From Epiperipatus broadwayi (lineage: Eukaryota; Onychophora; Udeonychophora; Euonychophora; Peripatidae): DNA of 64,000 nt. This document shows positions 23,701 through 34,845 of this stretch, piece by piece. The DNA is taken from contig JAQFVV010006473.1 in NCBI GenBank assembly GCA_028023455.1, positions 668,702 to 732,701 of the forward strand. Direction: 5' to 3'. Under the pieces are notes generated by a model, which worked only from the letters and a program-made list of their open reading frames with translations, searched no databases and was not told where the DNA came from. The stretch's first letter is position 1. Each line of letters begins with the position of its first letter. The position numbers were made by a program, and so were the translations under genes.

Positions 23701-24308
23701 CAATGATTGATAATCATTATATATTTCACAATCTCAAACCTTGCATGTTCACTTCGAGAAAATATTACGATGGTTGAGAAAATATTATGATGATGTAAAA
23801 ACTTCATTTTTGGAAAATTTATGATTGTATTGCTATAGTAATTATGTAATAATTATTAAAAATGAAAAGTAAATATTATTCTATATTCATTTTTTACAGA
23901 AATGATTTATTTTGAAATATAAAAAAATATTTTCTTCTAAATACTGTTACTATAGAGTTTATGATTGTGGAAAACACACCTGACTTCAAAATGAGGTCAT
24001 TCACCTGGTTAGTATTATATTTAAAAATATCATAAAAATTATGAAAAAAATTATAAATTTTAAAACAGAAATTGATAGATTTAATAGTTATTAAAAAATT
24101 CATTCAGATTTTTAAATCAAACATGAAACAATGAAGATTTTATTTTATAAATTGAATCTGCTCCATCTGAAATTTGATTACATAACTATGTTTTGTTTCA
24201 AGTAAAGATATATTTTAAAATAATTCCAAAAATCAAATGTGATTATTAAAATGTATTTAATTTATAAACACAAATATCTATCGAATGAGGTCAAATTTAT
24301 TATAGTCT
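20786..24308. other. Anonymous AT-rich sequence
   Basis: Very AT-rich with many A/T runs; 22.2-23.4 kb has a monotonous AATAAA/ATAATAT texture suggesting old degenerate repeats. No domain, tRNA or strong repeat is visible. Frames at 23619-23807 and 23894-24103 have no recognisable features. Confidence 0.45.
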
Positions 24309-24326
24309 GATAAATCATCATCATCA

Positions 24327-24653
24327 TCAACCATTATCAATCCACTGCAGGATGAAGGTCTCTTCAAGTTTAATCCATCTTCTCCGATCTTTAGCTTCTC
24401 TTTTCCACAACACACCTGCACATTTTCTTATTTCATCCATCCATCTCACATGTGGTCTCTTTCTGGGTCTTTTACAATCTCTTGGAATCCAGTTTAAAAT
24501 TTCAATTGTCCATCTATTATCATTTCTTCTAGCAACATGTCCAGCCCAACTCCATATCAATCTTTTAATTTTTTCAATAAGGTCAGTACACCTGTTTGTT
24601 GTCTTACCCATACATTGCGTTTTCGATCTCTTCTTGTTATTCCCAACATACAT
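24327..24653 (-). pseudogene. RTE C-terminal domain fragment
   Basis: This is the C-terminal tail of the RTE protein. In the 108-residue frame I see LIWSWAGHVARRNDNRW (about residues 33-48), RPHVRWMDEIRKCAG, and LEETFILQWIDNG just before the stop, a conserved ending in this LINE group. It overlaps the RT frame at 24557-24653 in another register. The true path leaves the RT frame at about 24595-24605 and enters this one, so a small indel separates them. The first ~20 codons of this frame are probably not used. Function in the family: RNA or template contact downstream of the RT; not defined here. Confidence 0.8.
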
Positions 24654-26194
24654 CTCTCCATACTCCTTTGAGTGGTCTGAAGTCTCTGTATTGCTCTTCT
24701 ATTAAGTGTCCAAGTCTCAGATCCATAAGTAAGAACTGGTAAAACACATTTGTTAAAAAACATTCTTTTCAAACACATAGGCATATTTCCTTTTAGTATC
24801 AAGTTATTTCTACCAAAAGCACTCCAACCAAGTTTAATTCTATGATTAATTTCCTCCATTATGTTTCCATCTGTATTAATAATCTGACCAAGGTATTTGT
24901 AACTGTTAACTTCTTCTAATTCTTCATAATCAATCTTTATTTTCATATTTTGAGCAAATCGATTAAACATTACTTTAGTCTTTTTAACATTTATCTTTAG
25001 TCCAACTTTTTTACTTTCATCTGCTAACTCCTGCAACATTTCCTGCAGCTCTGAAGCATTATTTGCAAAAACAACTACATCATCTGCAAAATCTAAATGA
25101 CTTAAATACTCTCCATTTACTTTCATTTCTTTAGTTTCCCATTTTAATCCACAAAATACTTCTTGCAGCACTGCTGTAAAAAGTTTTGGAGATATGGAGT
25201 CACCTTGTCTTACACCTTTCTCAATGTTGATTTTTCCAGTATCATTATGTAATCTAATTGTTGCTGTTGCATTTTTATAAATATTCTTTAAAATATGACA
25301 ATATCCTGGATCTATACCTTGATGATCCAATGCTTTAATCACTGAAGAAATGTGTATAGAATCGAATGCCTTTTCATAATCTACAAATCCAAAACATAAT
25401 GACAACTCATATTCATTTGTCCTTTCTATGACTTCTCTCAATACTTGGATATGATCTATTGTACTAAAACCACTTTTAAATCCAGCTTGTTCTTTTGGTT
25501 GGTGGAAATCCAAAGTTCTCTGTAGACGAGTTGTAATTATCTTGGTAAAATTTTTATATAAAACTGATAAAAGGCTGATAGGTCTGTAATTTCTATCATC
25601 TTCTTTATCACCCTTTTTAAATATTAATATTATTACTGCATTCTTCCAATCTTCCGGTACATTTTTATCATTTAGACATTTGGTATATAACTTTGCTAAA
25701 ATTGTTTCTATTTCTTCACCTGCTTCTTTTAATATATCAATTATAATTCCATCATTTTCTGGAGCCTTTCCTTTCTTCATACATTTAATTGCATGTCTCA
25801 CTTCTTCATTTAAAATTCTGGGCAATTCGGAAGATGTAATACATATAGAAGGTACTTGTTCTTTATTACTATATAATTCTTGATAAAAATCTTCTACCAA
25901 TTTCATGATGTCATCTCTCTTTTTAGTAATAATTTCATCTTTTTTTCTTATTGCAAATATAAATTTCCTACCAATACCAAAATGTTGTTTAACATTCTTG
26001 AGACTTTTATTTTCTTCTATAGCTTTCCTTGCTATTTCACAGTTATATTTTCTTATATCATTTTCAACTTTTTTCCGTACCATTTTACAAAATTCGAGAT
26101 ATTCAATTCTTTTTAATACATCATTTTTGTATATCTTCATATTCCTTCTTTTCTTCATAAATTCTCTAGTCTCAGTAGAAATTTTATTAGTCAA
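24557..26194 (-). pseudogene. RTE reverse transcriptase domain
   Basis: A 545-residue frame covering the linker and complete RT core. Visible motifs: NYRPISLLS at 202-210, EQAGFKSGFST at 235-245, motif A FVDYEKAFDS at 270-279 (catalytic Asp 272), motif B GVRQGDSISP at 327-336, motif C FADD at 369-372, YLGQ at 434-437 and VLTYGSETW at 487-495. The catalytic aspartates are intact. It would copy the element's RNA at a nicked target site (target-primed reverse transcription). The N-terminus is joined by frameshift to the preceding 26191-26523 frame, and the C-terminus is lost to a frameshift near 24600. Otherwise there are no internal stops, so this copy is fairly young. Confidence 0.92.
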
Positions 26195-26523
26195 TGCTGC
26201 TTTTTTCTACCAGCTATCTTTGTTGCAGTTTTTAAAAGTGTATCAGTTATTTTCATATTAATTTCATTCAAATCTGAATCATGTTCAAAATCTCCTAACA
26301 CTTGAAACCTATTTGTAAGTTCTAATTTAAATTCATTAGAATGTTTCTGAAGATTAGGAATATCAACTGTAAATATTGTTTTTCTTAATAATTTTTGTCT
26401 CTCTAGTTTTACATTAACACGTAACTTACACCTTACTAATCGATGATCACTTCCTGTGTTAAATTTATTAAGAACATTACAATCTTGAAATATGTATTTC
26501 CTGTTAGTCAAAATATAATTCAA
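26191..26523 (-). pseudogene. RTE endonuclease C-terminal part and linker
   Basis: The 110-residue frame starts NYILTNRKY and contains GSDHRLVR (about residues 24-31), the final catalytic SDH motif of AP-like endonucleases. It then runs into a charged linker before the RT. Two short lesions upstream, a stop after NSFF at 26578 and one at 26547-26550 in the KNVKRKWT region, separate it from the N-terminal endonuclease frame. It ends GRKKQH-stop at 26191, a few bases into the RT frame, which indicates a one- or two-base indel. Confidence 0.82.
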
Positions 26524-26577
26524 TTCTGCTGTACCTTCATTTGGATGCTTCTATGTCCATTTCCTTTTAACATTTTT

Positions 26578-27282
26578 CTAAAAAAATGAATTCATAATAT
26601 AAAGTTTTTCTTTTTCTGCAAACTCCACAAGTCTATGTCCTCTCTCATTTCTATTACCATAACCAAAGTTACCTACAGCAATTTCATCTTTCATTTGTCT
26701 ACCAATTCTAGCATTAAAGTCTCCCATAACAATTTTAAAATGTTGTTTACTCTGATCAAAAGCCTTTTGTACATCCATATAAAAATCTTCTACTACTTCA
26801 TCACTATGAGAACTTGTTGGGGCATAAACCTGAATTATCTGCATTTGGTATCTGCTATTAAGTTGTATAACTAATCTTGCAACTCTGTCTGATACAACAT
26901 CAATCTCCACTATATTGTTCTTCCATTTTTTATTTATAATGAATCCTACTCCACTTGTATTTCCAATATGTGTGCCTTTATAATAGAGTATATGTCCACT
27001 TTTTAAATTAATTGTTTCTTCACCTTTTCTTCTAACTTCACAAAGTCCAATAATGTCCCATTTAATATAAGACAATTCTTCTTCTAATTCTTGCAATCTT
27101 CCTTCACTTGAAAGTGATCTGCAGTTGTAAGTACCTAAATGAAAAGTCATCATCAAATGGCAGCCTGGGTCAGCAATCATGGGATTCTTAGCACCCTCCG
27201 CCTTTGGCCACCAACCGCTGCCTTGGTTGGTGACTTTACAGCCTCCTGGGAATAAGGGACATGCTTTATTTTTGTCTGTCAT
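26578..27282 (-). pseudogene. RTE AP-like endonuclease domain
   Basis: A 234-residue frame with the ordered AP-endonuclease motifs: GTYNCRSL (Asn 53), CEVRRKGE (catalytic Glu 82), QVYAPT (about 151-155) and GDFNAR (Asp 188, Asn 190). The SDH motif is in the next frame downstream. The N-terminal ~45 residues (Cys/Gly/Pro-containing) precede the domain. The enzyme nicks chromosomal DNA to prime reverse transcription. The start ATG at 27280-27282 follows a leader of about 330 bp. The frame ends at a premature stop after NSFF. Confidence 0.88.
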
Positions 27283-27619
27283 AATTGTATATATGTATTG
27301 GAAAAATATTTATCATTTACACAAACATTCATTCTGCCTTATCAGGCACTGAGAAGAAAGACCATGGTGTTTCTTGATCTTAAACTCAGAGGTAAAAAGC
27401 CAATAAACTCACCACACTGGCTAATGCGTGTTGGTGAGCAGCCCATCCATGTTCATATACTATATGAATAATCACATAGTAATAACAGCTGCAATGACAA
27501 GAATGTATGGAGTGGACATTAGGAATTTTCCCTGCTCGGTTCCTTTAAGGCCTCCAAGAGGAATCAAAGAGTCTCCTTTCAGTTAATAGCAAACTCCTTT
27601 CTGCAGCCCTCCGATAAAT

Positions 27620-28712
27620 AATAAAAGTTTAATTAATAACAAAATGAAAGTTGAAAGTTAAATCTAGTGAGAATAAAGAAAGCTGTCAAAAAAATTAGTA
27701 AAAATAAGAGAGGTATTAAATTTCCTGTAACTAAATTATTAAAACTTTACATTATACCAATCAAAACATATAAAAGTATTATTAGCATTTACTATAATCA
27801 AGTATGAATATAAAAATTTAATAGTTAATTGGATTTATGATCTGCCTCAATTAAATTTAAATATAATTAAGGCAAACCATTCTGACTTATAACAGAACAA
27901 AATATACTACCATCAGCTTTATAACTGAATAATATTAAGCTCTTAATGCTCAACTATGAACTTAATAACTAAATAATAATAATTTAGATAATTACACAAA
28001 TATTTAATTATGATTATCATATAAAGTTTATATCTAGTCATATAATAATGCTAGAACTCAATAAAAATATAACGATGCTTACTTACCAATTCTAGAATTT
28101 GATTTCTTGATTATAAAATATAGTTATTTCAAATAAATTTTACAATATAGATAGTTTACTTGTTTTTACTTGAATTTTATTAAGCAATAAATTCATTTGC
28201 ACAATGGTACAATAATTAAACGTTGATTTGATTTAAGTTAAATTCAAATTTATTAATAAATTGATATCAATTATATGATTAAAAATATGTATATATTATG
28301 AATAGATCATAAACATTTGATATATACACATACATTCTAATTGAATATATAATAAATCATTAATTGATATTAATTTGATATTTTCATATGTAGTTGATTA
28401 TACCTCTTCTATTATTTAATAATAAAAAGTAAACATATATGTATATGCATCACAAATATATTGCAGGACATTCCTATTTTCTAAAATATGAAAGTTCAAA
28501 ATATACCATGTTTTAGACTTCATATAAAATATAATTTTTCAATAGATAAAAAATAAACTATTTATTTATTAATGTCAACTAATAAGAACAAAGTAAAATA
28601 AATACTTATTTTCATATAATCTTTTGAAATTCTAATATAAATGATGTACTGAAGTTAATTGATAATCTCTTAAAAATGAATATTTTGAAATATTAAATTA
28701 ATAATTACTATA
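27620..28712. other. Anonymous AT-rich sequence
   Basis: Starts immediately after the LINE 5' end. No gene or structured repeat is evident. Confidence 0.45.
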
Positions 28713-28726
28713 CTACAAGATATAAA

Positions 28727-29252
28727 AGCAGTCAAAATCCTCTATATGTATTGCCACTCAGTGCAAGTCAGTGTAATCATTGGATGCCAGAAGGCTTGTG
28801 CATAAAATCTCCATGTAGTGCCTACTCATCCAATATCTCCAGACTAGTTTCTGGCTTGCGGCCTTCATCTGTGAGAAGCCTTGGACCTGAGAGCACTGCA
28901 CCTAGATCTTAGGATCTAATGCAACCTTCTAGCAGCCACCTTTTATCATTACTTAACTACAAAACTATGAGTCTTAAATTGAAAGCACCATAATATTTTC
29001 AATCCAAGCTCATTAGCTTATACAGTCATATAGGTCTGAACTCAGTTCAGTATCTGTACATTTTGATGACTTTGGTTCATTAATAACCATAGCCACCACT
29101 ATTTTATTAGATAGGGATTTTATGCACAAACCTCCTGGAATTCATTGATTATTCTGGTTTGCACTGAGTGGCAATATGTATAGAGAATTTTGCCTGTTTT
29201 AATAACAGTTATAAGCAAGCATAAGAAATGGTGATCATGTGATGTTTATTGG
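28727..29252 (-). mobile_element. Compound hammerhead-bearing retroelement, copy 4
   Basis: 526 bp enclosed by a perfect 14-bp TSD CTACAAGATATAAA (28713-28726 and 29253-29266). The left block 28731-28975 is a minus-strand copy of the 290-bp family including the hammerhead-like motif and the AAGGTGGCTGCT-type region seen in copy 1. The right block 29105-29252 is a plus-sense copy of the 3' portion followed by an inverted copy of the family's 5' end (…AACAGTTATAAGCAAGCATAAGAAATGG). Blocks 28731-28830 and 29105-29200 are inverted repeats of each other. About 130 bp between them (28976-29104) is not found in the other copies. A single TSD around the whole means it inserted as one unit. Confidence 0.8.
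28837..28877 (-). ncRNA. Hammerhead-ribozyme-like motif, copy 4
   Basis: Minus-strand reading: CTTCTCA, core CAGATGA (28871-28865; U4 is A), AGGC…GCC stem II with a CGCAA loop, A, GAAA, CTAG, TC cleavage position, then TGGAG. Stem II is a clean GGC/GCC here. Only the one core position deviates from the consensus. Together with copies 1 and 3 it supports an ancestral core very close to CTGATGA…GAAAC..GTC. Confidence 0.55.
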
Positions 29253-29266
29253 CTACAAGATATAAA

Positions 29267-30772
29267 TTTAAAACACAACTCTCTTACACAAAGTTAGTGA
29301 AAAGATTGCCATTTAATTTAAGACTATATATTATTCACCAATAAATAATTTTACATTTTTAACTAAAATAAACAAAATTTTATATATATATCAATAAAAA
29401 TGATAAATATAAATAAACAACCTGAATAAGTCTTTATATACTATATTCCCAGTATTGCATCACAATTCCAATGCTTATATTTGTAACTATAAAACCAATA
29501 ATATGTCTTTATTCTAGAGAAGATATAATATATAATTTGTGAGATCTTTAAATTCAAAGTACATTTTGTTGATTCTGATATTTTATGTATATATTCAAAT
29601 TATTCATTTAAATAATAATTATTTAGTTCTTATGAGGATGCACATATAATTATTATTTTATATTTATGATGTTATGAAGAATTATCCTTTTATAACCAAA
29701 TATTATTTAAAAACAATATGAATAAAGAAATGATATAGGAAATTAAACGAATTCATATCTTAAAAAAATTTGATTAAATGATCGAATAAAATCACACAAT
29801 CAAGTAAATATGACTTCATACCTTCTGATGTTTGTATTCGATTCTAAAACTACATGATAACCATTTCAAAAGACAGAATATTCTAATGGTTTATATAATA
29901 AAACAATTTTGATAAATTTTCTTTTTACAATAAATTTGTCATTTTCTTATAAAATTCCATCAATAAACTGCCCCAGCTCTTAGGACAGATAAAATAATTT
30001 CTTATCACTCTATTTTATTTTGTGAATTATATACTTTTAAGGTGAATAAAAAATCATATAAAAATAGTTATGCATGATTCAGTTTAAAAACAAAGACAAA
30101 GGTGAAAAGTTTTTGTTCAAATTTTTCAGTCCTATTTATAAGATTTTCTTAGTGATGTCAGAGTAACCATATAAATATCTATTTATATTCATTCATTAAG
30201 CTATTTCCAGTATTGTTTCATAAACAAAAAAATCTTATTACATATTAATGATAAATAAGAAATATTATTTTACAATTATTACATATAATAAATATTTATT
30301 TTTAATATACAAAAACCCTATTTTTTTTCCAACAAAAATTGAACAATCTACACCATATTTTCAACATATTATACTCAAAATATATTTTACACATATATCC
30401 TAGTATAATATTAAATGAATAAAAAGGACAAATATATATTAGAAATGTCAAACATTTATTTGTATTATTTATAATTTACTACCATGTATGCAGTAACAAA
30501 AATAAACATATATATATATAAAATAATTTCATCCAAATAATATTTTTTATTATTCATATATTTATTTCTCTTTTAAAAATGAATAAAGTCAATTTATAAT
30601 CTTACAAACAATTAATATTAAATAATTTTATATTAATATTGTTGTTACAGTAACTAGTTAATACTTTCTAATTTAACTTATTTATTATTCAAAAATTAAA
30701 TAAGAAAGAAAGGTAAAAAATTATGATTGACATATTGCACCATATTAAAATATATATACAATTTTAGTAGGC

Positions 30773-30807
<35 letters not shown>

Positions 30808-30810
30808 CAT

Positions 30811-30859
<49 letters not shown>

Positions 30860-32083
30860 CCATGGAACATTTATTTCACATATATACAGAATTTTGAAGT
30901 ATATACTACACTATATTGATGCAAATTAAAAAAAAAAAATTATCAATGGTTAATGAAAGATTTAATAATTTATTGGCTGTAAAAAACAAATCAACTATTA
31001 TCTATTTAAAGAGTGTGGAAGAGAGATTCTAAAAATGTTTATTGCAACTCTCATACTTTCACACACTGTCTCTCTTTCTGAGATAAATGGATGATAACCT
31101 TTCTTGTGGTGAATAATACAGATATTATACATTAACATATGGAATAAATCAATGAATTTACATAGAAATCAGACTCCATATTAATAAAGTCATGATTGAA
31201 AATGATCAATCAAAACTATTAACTTGAAACACAGCAGTGTTATGGAAGATAACAACATCAGAACTATAGAGGAGAAATTTGCCAATCATGAAACACTCCA
31301 AGTGTCAAGAAATATTATTTTAAACTAGGAATCATCAAAAATTACTTCAACATAACATTGAAGGTATAGTAAAATAAAAAATAGAGATTCTGTACAAATT
31401 GATTGTTCATCACAACATAAATGAAATTATACTCCAGGAGACTAATTGTATCTTCTTAAAATTTTGAAAATTAATTTAAGTATTGATAAAATACATTCCA
31501 ATAATGGTGTGCATACTTTTGTCTTAAACCATTTTGTAATGAAAAGAACTTTATATAGTTCGAATAATATTGCAATAACCATTCAGATAGTTAATTTTTA
31601 TTTAGAAAATATTTACAAACATTCTACATAAATTTGTCTTAACCTAACCTCCTTTTCCAGATTTTCTATGCAATCTGTATTTGTAAAATATTTCAATTCT
31701 CATAAACTAGGGATTTCAATTCTTATAGTAATCTTTTATAATATGCAAATAAAAACCATGCAGGTTGTCAACTTTTAAAATGAATGAATTTAAACAATAT
31801 GCACTTATTTAAGTAAGTAAGGAGAAACCTTCTATTCAGGAATACGGAGAGCAAACAATGAGTTTGTTTTGAAAAAAGTGGTCTAGTATTATATGTTGAA
31901 CTACTGATATTATATTTTCTCCATAATCACCATACTACAAATCTAATTATTTTTGTAATCCTCATTTCTATAGTTGAAAGTTACCATGTTCTACAATGAA
32001 ATTTAAGAAAAACTAACTGGAGTTAATATATGGAACATATTGAATGAGAATATTAACAGAATATCTACTATTTCCTCATTGCT
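29267..32083. other. Anonymous AT-rich sequence
   Basis: No supported gene. It includes the (TA)n palindrome at 30776-30856. The frame at 31446-31631 has no recognisable motif. Confidence 0.45.
30776..30856. repeat. (TA)n with CCATGG inversion point
   Basis: Two TA runs flank ATTCCATGGATATAT, and a second ATCCATGGAAC follows the array, so the block is a perfect-looking long palindrome with internal NcoI-type CCATGG. It is highly cruciform-prone. Confidence 0.85.
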
Positions 32084-32329
32084 ATGCCAGATTTAACAAA
32101 CTCATTATACCAGCTGGTAGAGAGTTTCTACCTCTGGAATAAAATAATCAATATTCCTTATAGTCAATTTTTATCTACCAAAGTTGCAAAAATTGCTGTC
32201 AGACTTGTAAAATCATTAGATGATGTAAGAAAAGAAATATATATAGAGACCTTGAAGAGCAAAACTTTACAATATGTCAGAAGACTTGGACACTTTTTTG
32301 AAAGTTTGGTGAATGTAAAAATATTTTAA
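32084..32329 (+). pseudogene. Unassigned 81-codon frame next to LINE relic
   Basis: The frame contains LVESFYLWNKIINIPYSQF and AVRLVKSLDDVRKEIY and has a protein-like, charged composition unlike the chance frames elsewhere. I do not recognise the family. Protein-like sequence continues in another register after the stop (about 32330-32520, including ANQVAGFIYQISKANIN), which suggests a broken coding region. It lies just upstream of the decayed LINE RT at 32650. It may be the N-terminal part of that LINE or an unrelated pseudogene. Confidence 0.35.
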
Positions 32330-32639
32330 AAAAACTGCAACTGTCCTTGCTAACCAAGTTGCTGGTTTTATATATCAGATTTCTAAAGCCAATATTAATA
32401 GACTGAAAAAAACATCATTAGAGCAAAACTGGAAGCTTCTTTTTCACAATATTCTTCAAGGAATTACAAACTTGAACATGTCTTTGATTGTTTTACATCA
32501 GGAAAGTCCTATGAGTAGATAGCATACTTAGAGGTTCTAAAAAAATAGCACCAAAAGACAAAGCATGGTTAGATAAGCTAATTATTAATATTAGTCATTT
32601 AGATTACAAATGTCTGGCAATAAAAACAAAACTATTGCA

Positions 32640-32960
32640 GTCTTATAACCAAATGCATCTAGTAATGACCCCAAAAATTATCATCTAATATCATTGTTAT
32701 GTGTTGAACACAAGTATCTTGAAATAATCATATTAATAAAAAAATTGACAATAATTGAAAACTGTCAATCATAAAGCAGGCTTGTTTTAGTTAAAAAAAA
32801 CTTCAGTGAATAAGTTTTATCCATAACAAACCACAATGAAAAAAGTTTTTAAAATAAAAATTAGAGCCATTTTTATTGATTTAACTTCATGGTTTTTTAA
32901 ATGTTTCTAAAATTTTAGCTCAGTTATATCACAACCATCCTTTAGCACAGAGGTCAGACC
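32640..32960 (+). pseudogene. Decayed LINE reverse transcriptase fragment
   Basis: Translation in pieces gives SNDPKNYHLISLLCVEHKYLE, matching the conserved NYRPISLL block of non-LTR RTs. It is followed about 35 codons later by a decayed counterpart of the QAGFRPG block (CAATCATAAAGCAGGCTTG region) and by FIDLTSW-like residues where motif A would be (about 32870-32890). Many stops. The clade cannot be assigned by eye; the wording is closest to jockey/CR1-type RTs. Confidence 0.55.
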
Positions 32961-33079
32961 AATCTCTCTCATTATGGATGTACTAGATATCTCTAGAATA
33001 GGATGAACATATTTGTTTTGGGGAATATAAGACAAACACTTGTAATATTGTTATTTCATATGCCAAACTTTTTTCTTTT

Positions 33080-33345
33080 ACTTCAATACTAAAATCCTCT
33101 ACAATAATTTTGAAATATTGTTTGACCTATTTAAAAAGACCCTTTTTTAAAAGAATGATGATGTGTTGGCATACATATCTGAAATATCTACATTTTGGAA
33201 TCTTCCAATAAGTGTGCTTTTCTATTTAAAATATACCCAATTTCCACGACACTATTTTTTTATCTTTCATTTATAATGAACTCAAGCCCAGCCCTGTAGT
33301 AGACTAAATGCTCACTTTTCAAATTATTTTTTCTCCATTTTATTT
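33080..33345 (-). pseudogene. Decayed RTE endonuclease fragment
   Basis: The minus strand reads in pieces as NLKSEHLVYYRAGLEFIINE, NSVVEIG and FQICMPTHHHS, in the same order as NLKSGHILYYKG…VGFIINKK, NNIVEID and IQVYAPTSSHS of the RTE at 24.3-27.6 kb. The nucleotide sequence is also alignable. It is an older, 5'- and 3'-truncated relative with several stops and deletions, lying tail-on to the + strand RT relic just before it. Confidence 0.7.
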
Positions 33346-33674
33346 TAAAAATTGTTTTCCTGATTAATATTTGATATTTTTCCAATTTATAATTTATTTA
33401 CTTTTTTATAGATGAAAATGACATTACAGCTATAAAAGATCAAATAAAAGATTATTTTTAATAAGAAACATTGCATTCAGTTTATAATTTATATTTTTCT
33501 ACTATAGTTTAAATAAACAAGTAATTGTTTGCATATAATTAGAAGAAGTTAATTTGTCAGCAAGGACCACAGAGTTAAATATAATAAACTTTTCAAACTG
33601 ATGCATAAATGCTATCCAGTAATTATGTTATAAACATTTACCATGTGAACAGTCACATTATGTTATATGCATTT

Positions 33675-33775
33675 TAGAACAGTAGTAGAATGATAGAGTT
33701 TGGAGCTAAAGATTTCTGAACTAAAACCCAATTTACTTTTTTTGATGCTTGAACCTCACACGACTTCACATGCAA
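33675..33775 (+). repeat. tRNA-like SINE remnant, second copy
   Basis: Head AGTAGAATGATAGAG…AAGATTTCTGAACTAAAACCC resembles a decayed tRNA-like promoter (A-box remnant and GAACTAAAACCC for the B-box), followed by TTGATGCTTGAACCTCACACGACTTC. The body matches the 12.8-kb copy. More diverged in the head than that copy. Confidence 0.45.
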
Positions 33776-34806
33776 ATAATTGATTTATGCAACTAGAATT
33801 TATAAAATTATATATTAGAAATTTTCTCCGTAATCAGGTAAAACATCTTTTTAATTATTTTACGTTTTAACCAGTTGATGAGAATATATGAGTAAAATTT
33901 TTATTTTGAATGACATTCGCTTTTTCGGATGAGAAGTTAAAACTGATATGCAATGGGTGTTAAAATTACTATTAAATAATTACAACTTTTTATATTTAGC
34001 CTATATTTTTCTAATAAAATAATAATAAGAGTATTAATAAAAGCACCAAGCATAATCAAAACACTCAGTATTATAGATATTAGATATTATTCTTACCTTT
34101 GTTAAAATAATAGAATTGACAATAACTCTAAAAATAATCCAAATAACCGTACAAAAATCAATATTTATTTTAAATGTTCTTTAAATTCTAAGAAATTGTA
34201 TTCTTATTGAAACTAAAAGCCTTTAAGGCTGAATTTAAGAAGTATTTTTTATTAAAGAGTTTGTCCAAACAAACTCGCGCTTGTTTGTTCATCGTTTTTA
34301 ATAAAAATAACTAAATTGCTTCTTAATTATATTTTTAAATTAAAAGAAAAATTAATCATTAATTATTATTGTTATTATTTATTTAAGAATAAAATTTAAT
34401 TACTTTTTCAGTTATAAATTACTACGATTCTAACTTGTATATAAATTAAAATGAGTTTTCTTTATACTAGACTCAATGAATATGATAAATATAATCAAAG
34501 ACAAATGTATACATGGTTTAAAAATAAAACTGTTCTAACTAAAATTATAATAAACTTTCGAGTTACACTTCAATTAATGCTCTTGCTATAGTTAATATTT
34601 TGTTCTGATATTTTCAAAAAATAATTTCAATTTCAATGTATTTCATCAATATAAATTTTTTTTTTGTAAAAGGACTACCGCATAAATATGATAAAAAATA
34701 TCTCTGTAATCGATATACAGTTCCATACGTAACTTTACTAGAAGGCGCCACTAGATCACATCACATAATTCCTGAGATATTATTGACTTCGTTTACGGAG
34801 AAGACA

Positions 34807-34845
34807 TAATACATCACATCACATCACATTAACATCACATCACTT
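34807..34845. repeat. (CATCA)n-type short tandem repeat
   Basis: Six to seven ATCAC/CATCA pentamers with one interruption (CATTAA). LINEs of the RTE type can end in such microsatellites, but no LINE sequence adjoins it here. Confidence 0.75.

Larger units (their letters stand above)
24316..27612 (-). mobile_element. RTE-type LINE, near full length
   Basis: A 3.3-kb non-LTR retrotransposon on the minus strand: a 5' leader of about 330 bp, an N-terminal AP-like endonuclease, RT, a C-terminal region and a 3' tail of ATG/TGA trinucleotides (24316-24328 on + as CATCATCATCATC). A possible TSD GATAAAT occurs at 24309-24315 and 27613-27619 (7 bp, so tentative). The 3.3-kb size, EN-RT order and microsatellite tail without poly(A) are typical of the RTE clade. 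A few stops and frameshifts break the single long frame into four pieces, listed separately. Confidence 0.88.

Noticed and set aside
24352-24705. Plus-strand frames opposite the RTE LINE (also 25680-26261 and 26635-26874)
   Set aside because: Antisense shadows of the minus-strand RT and endonuclease frames.
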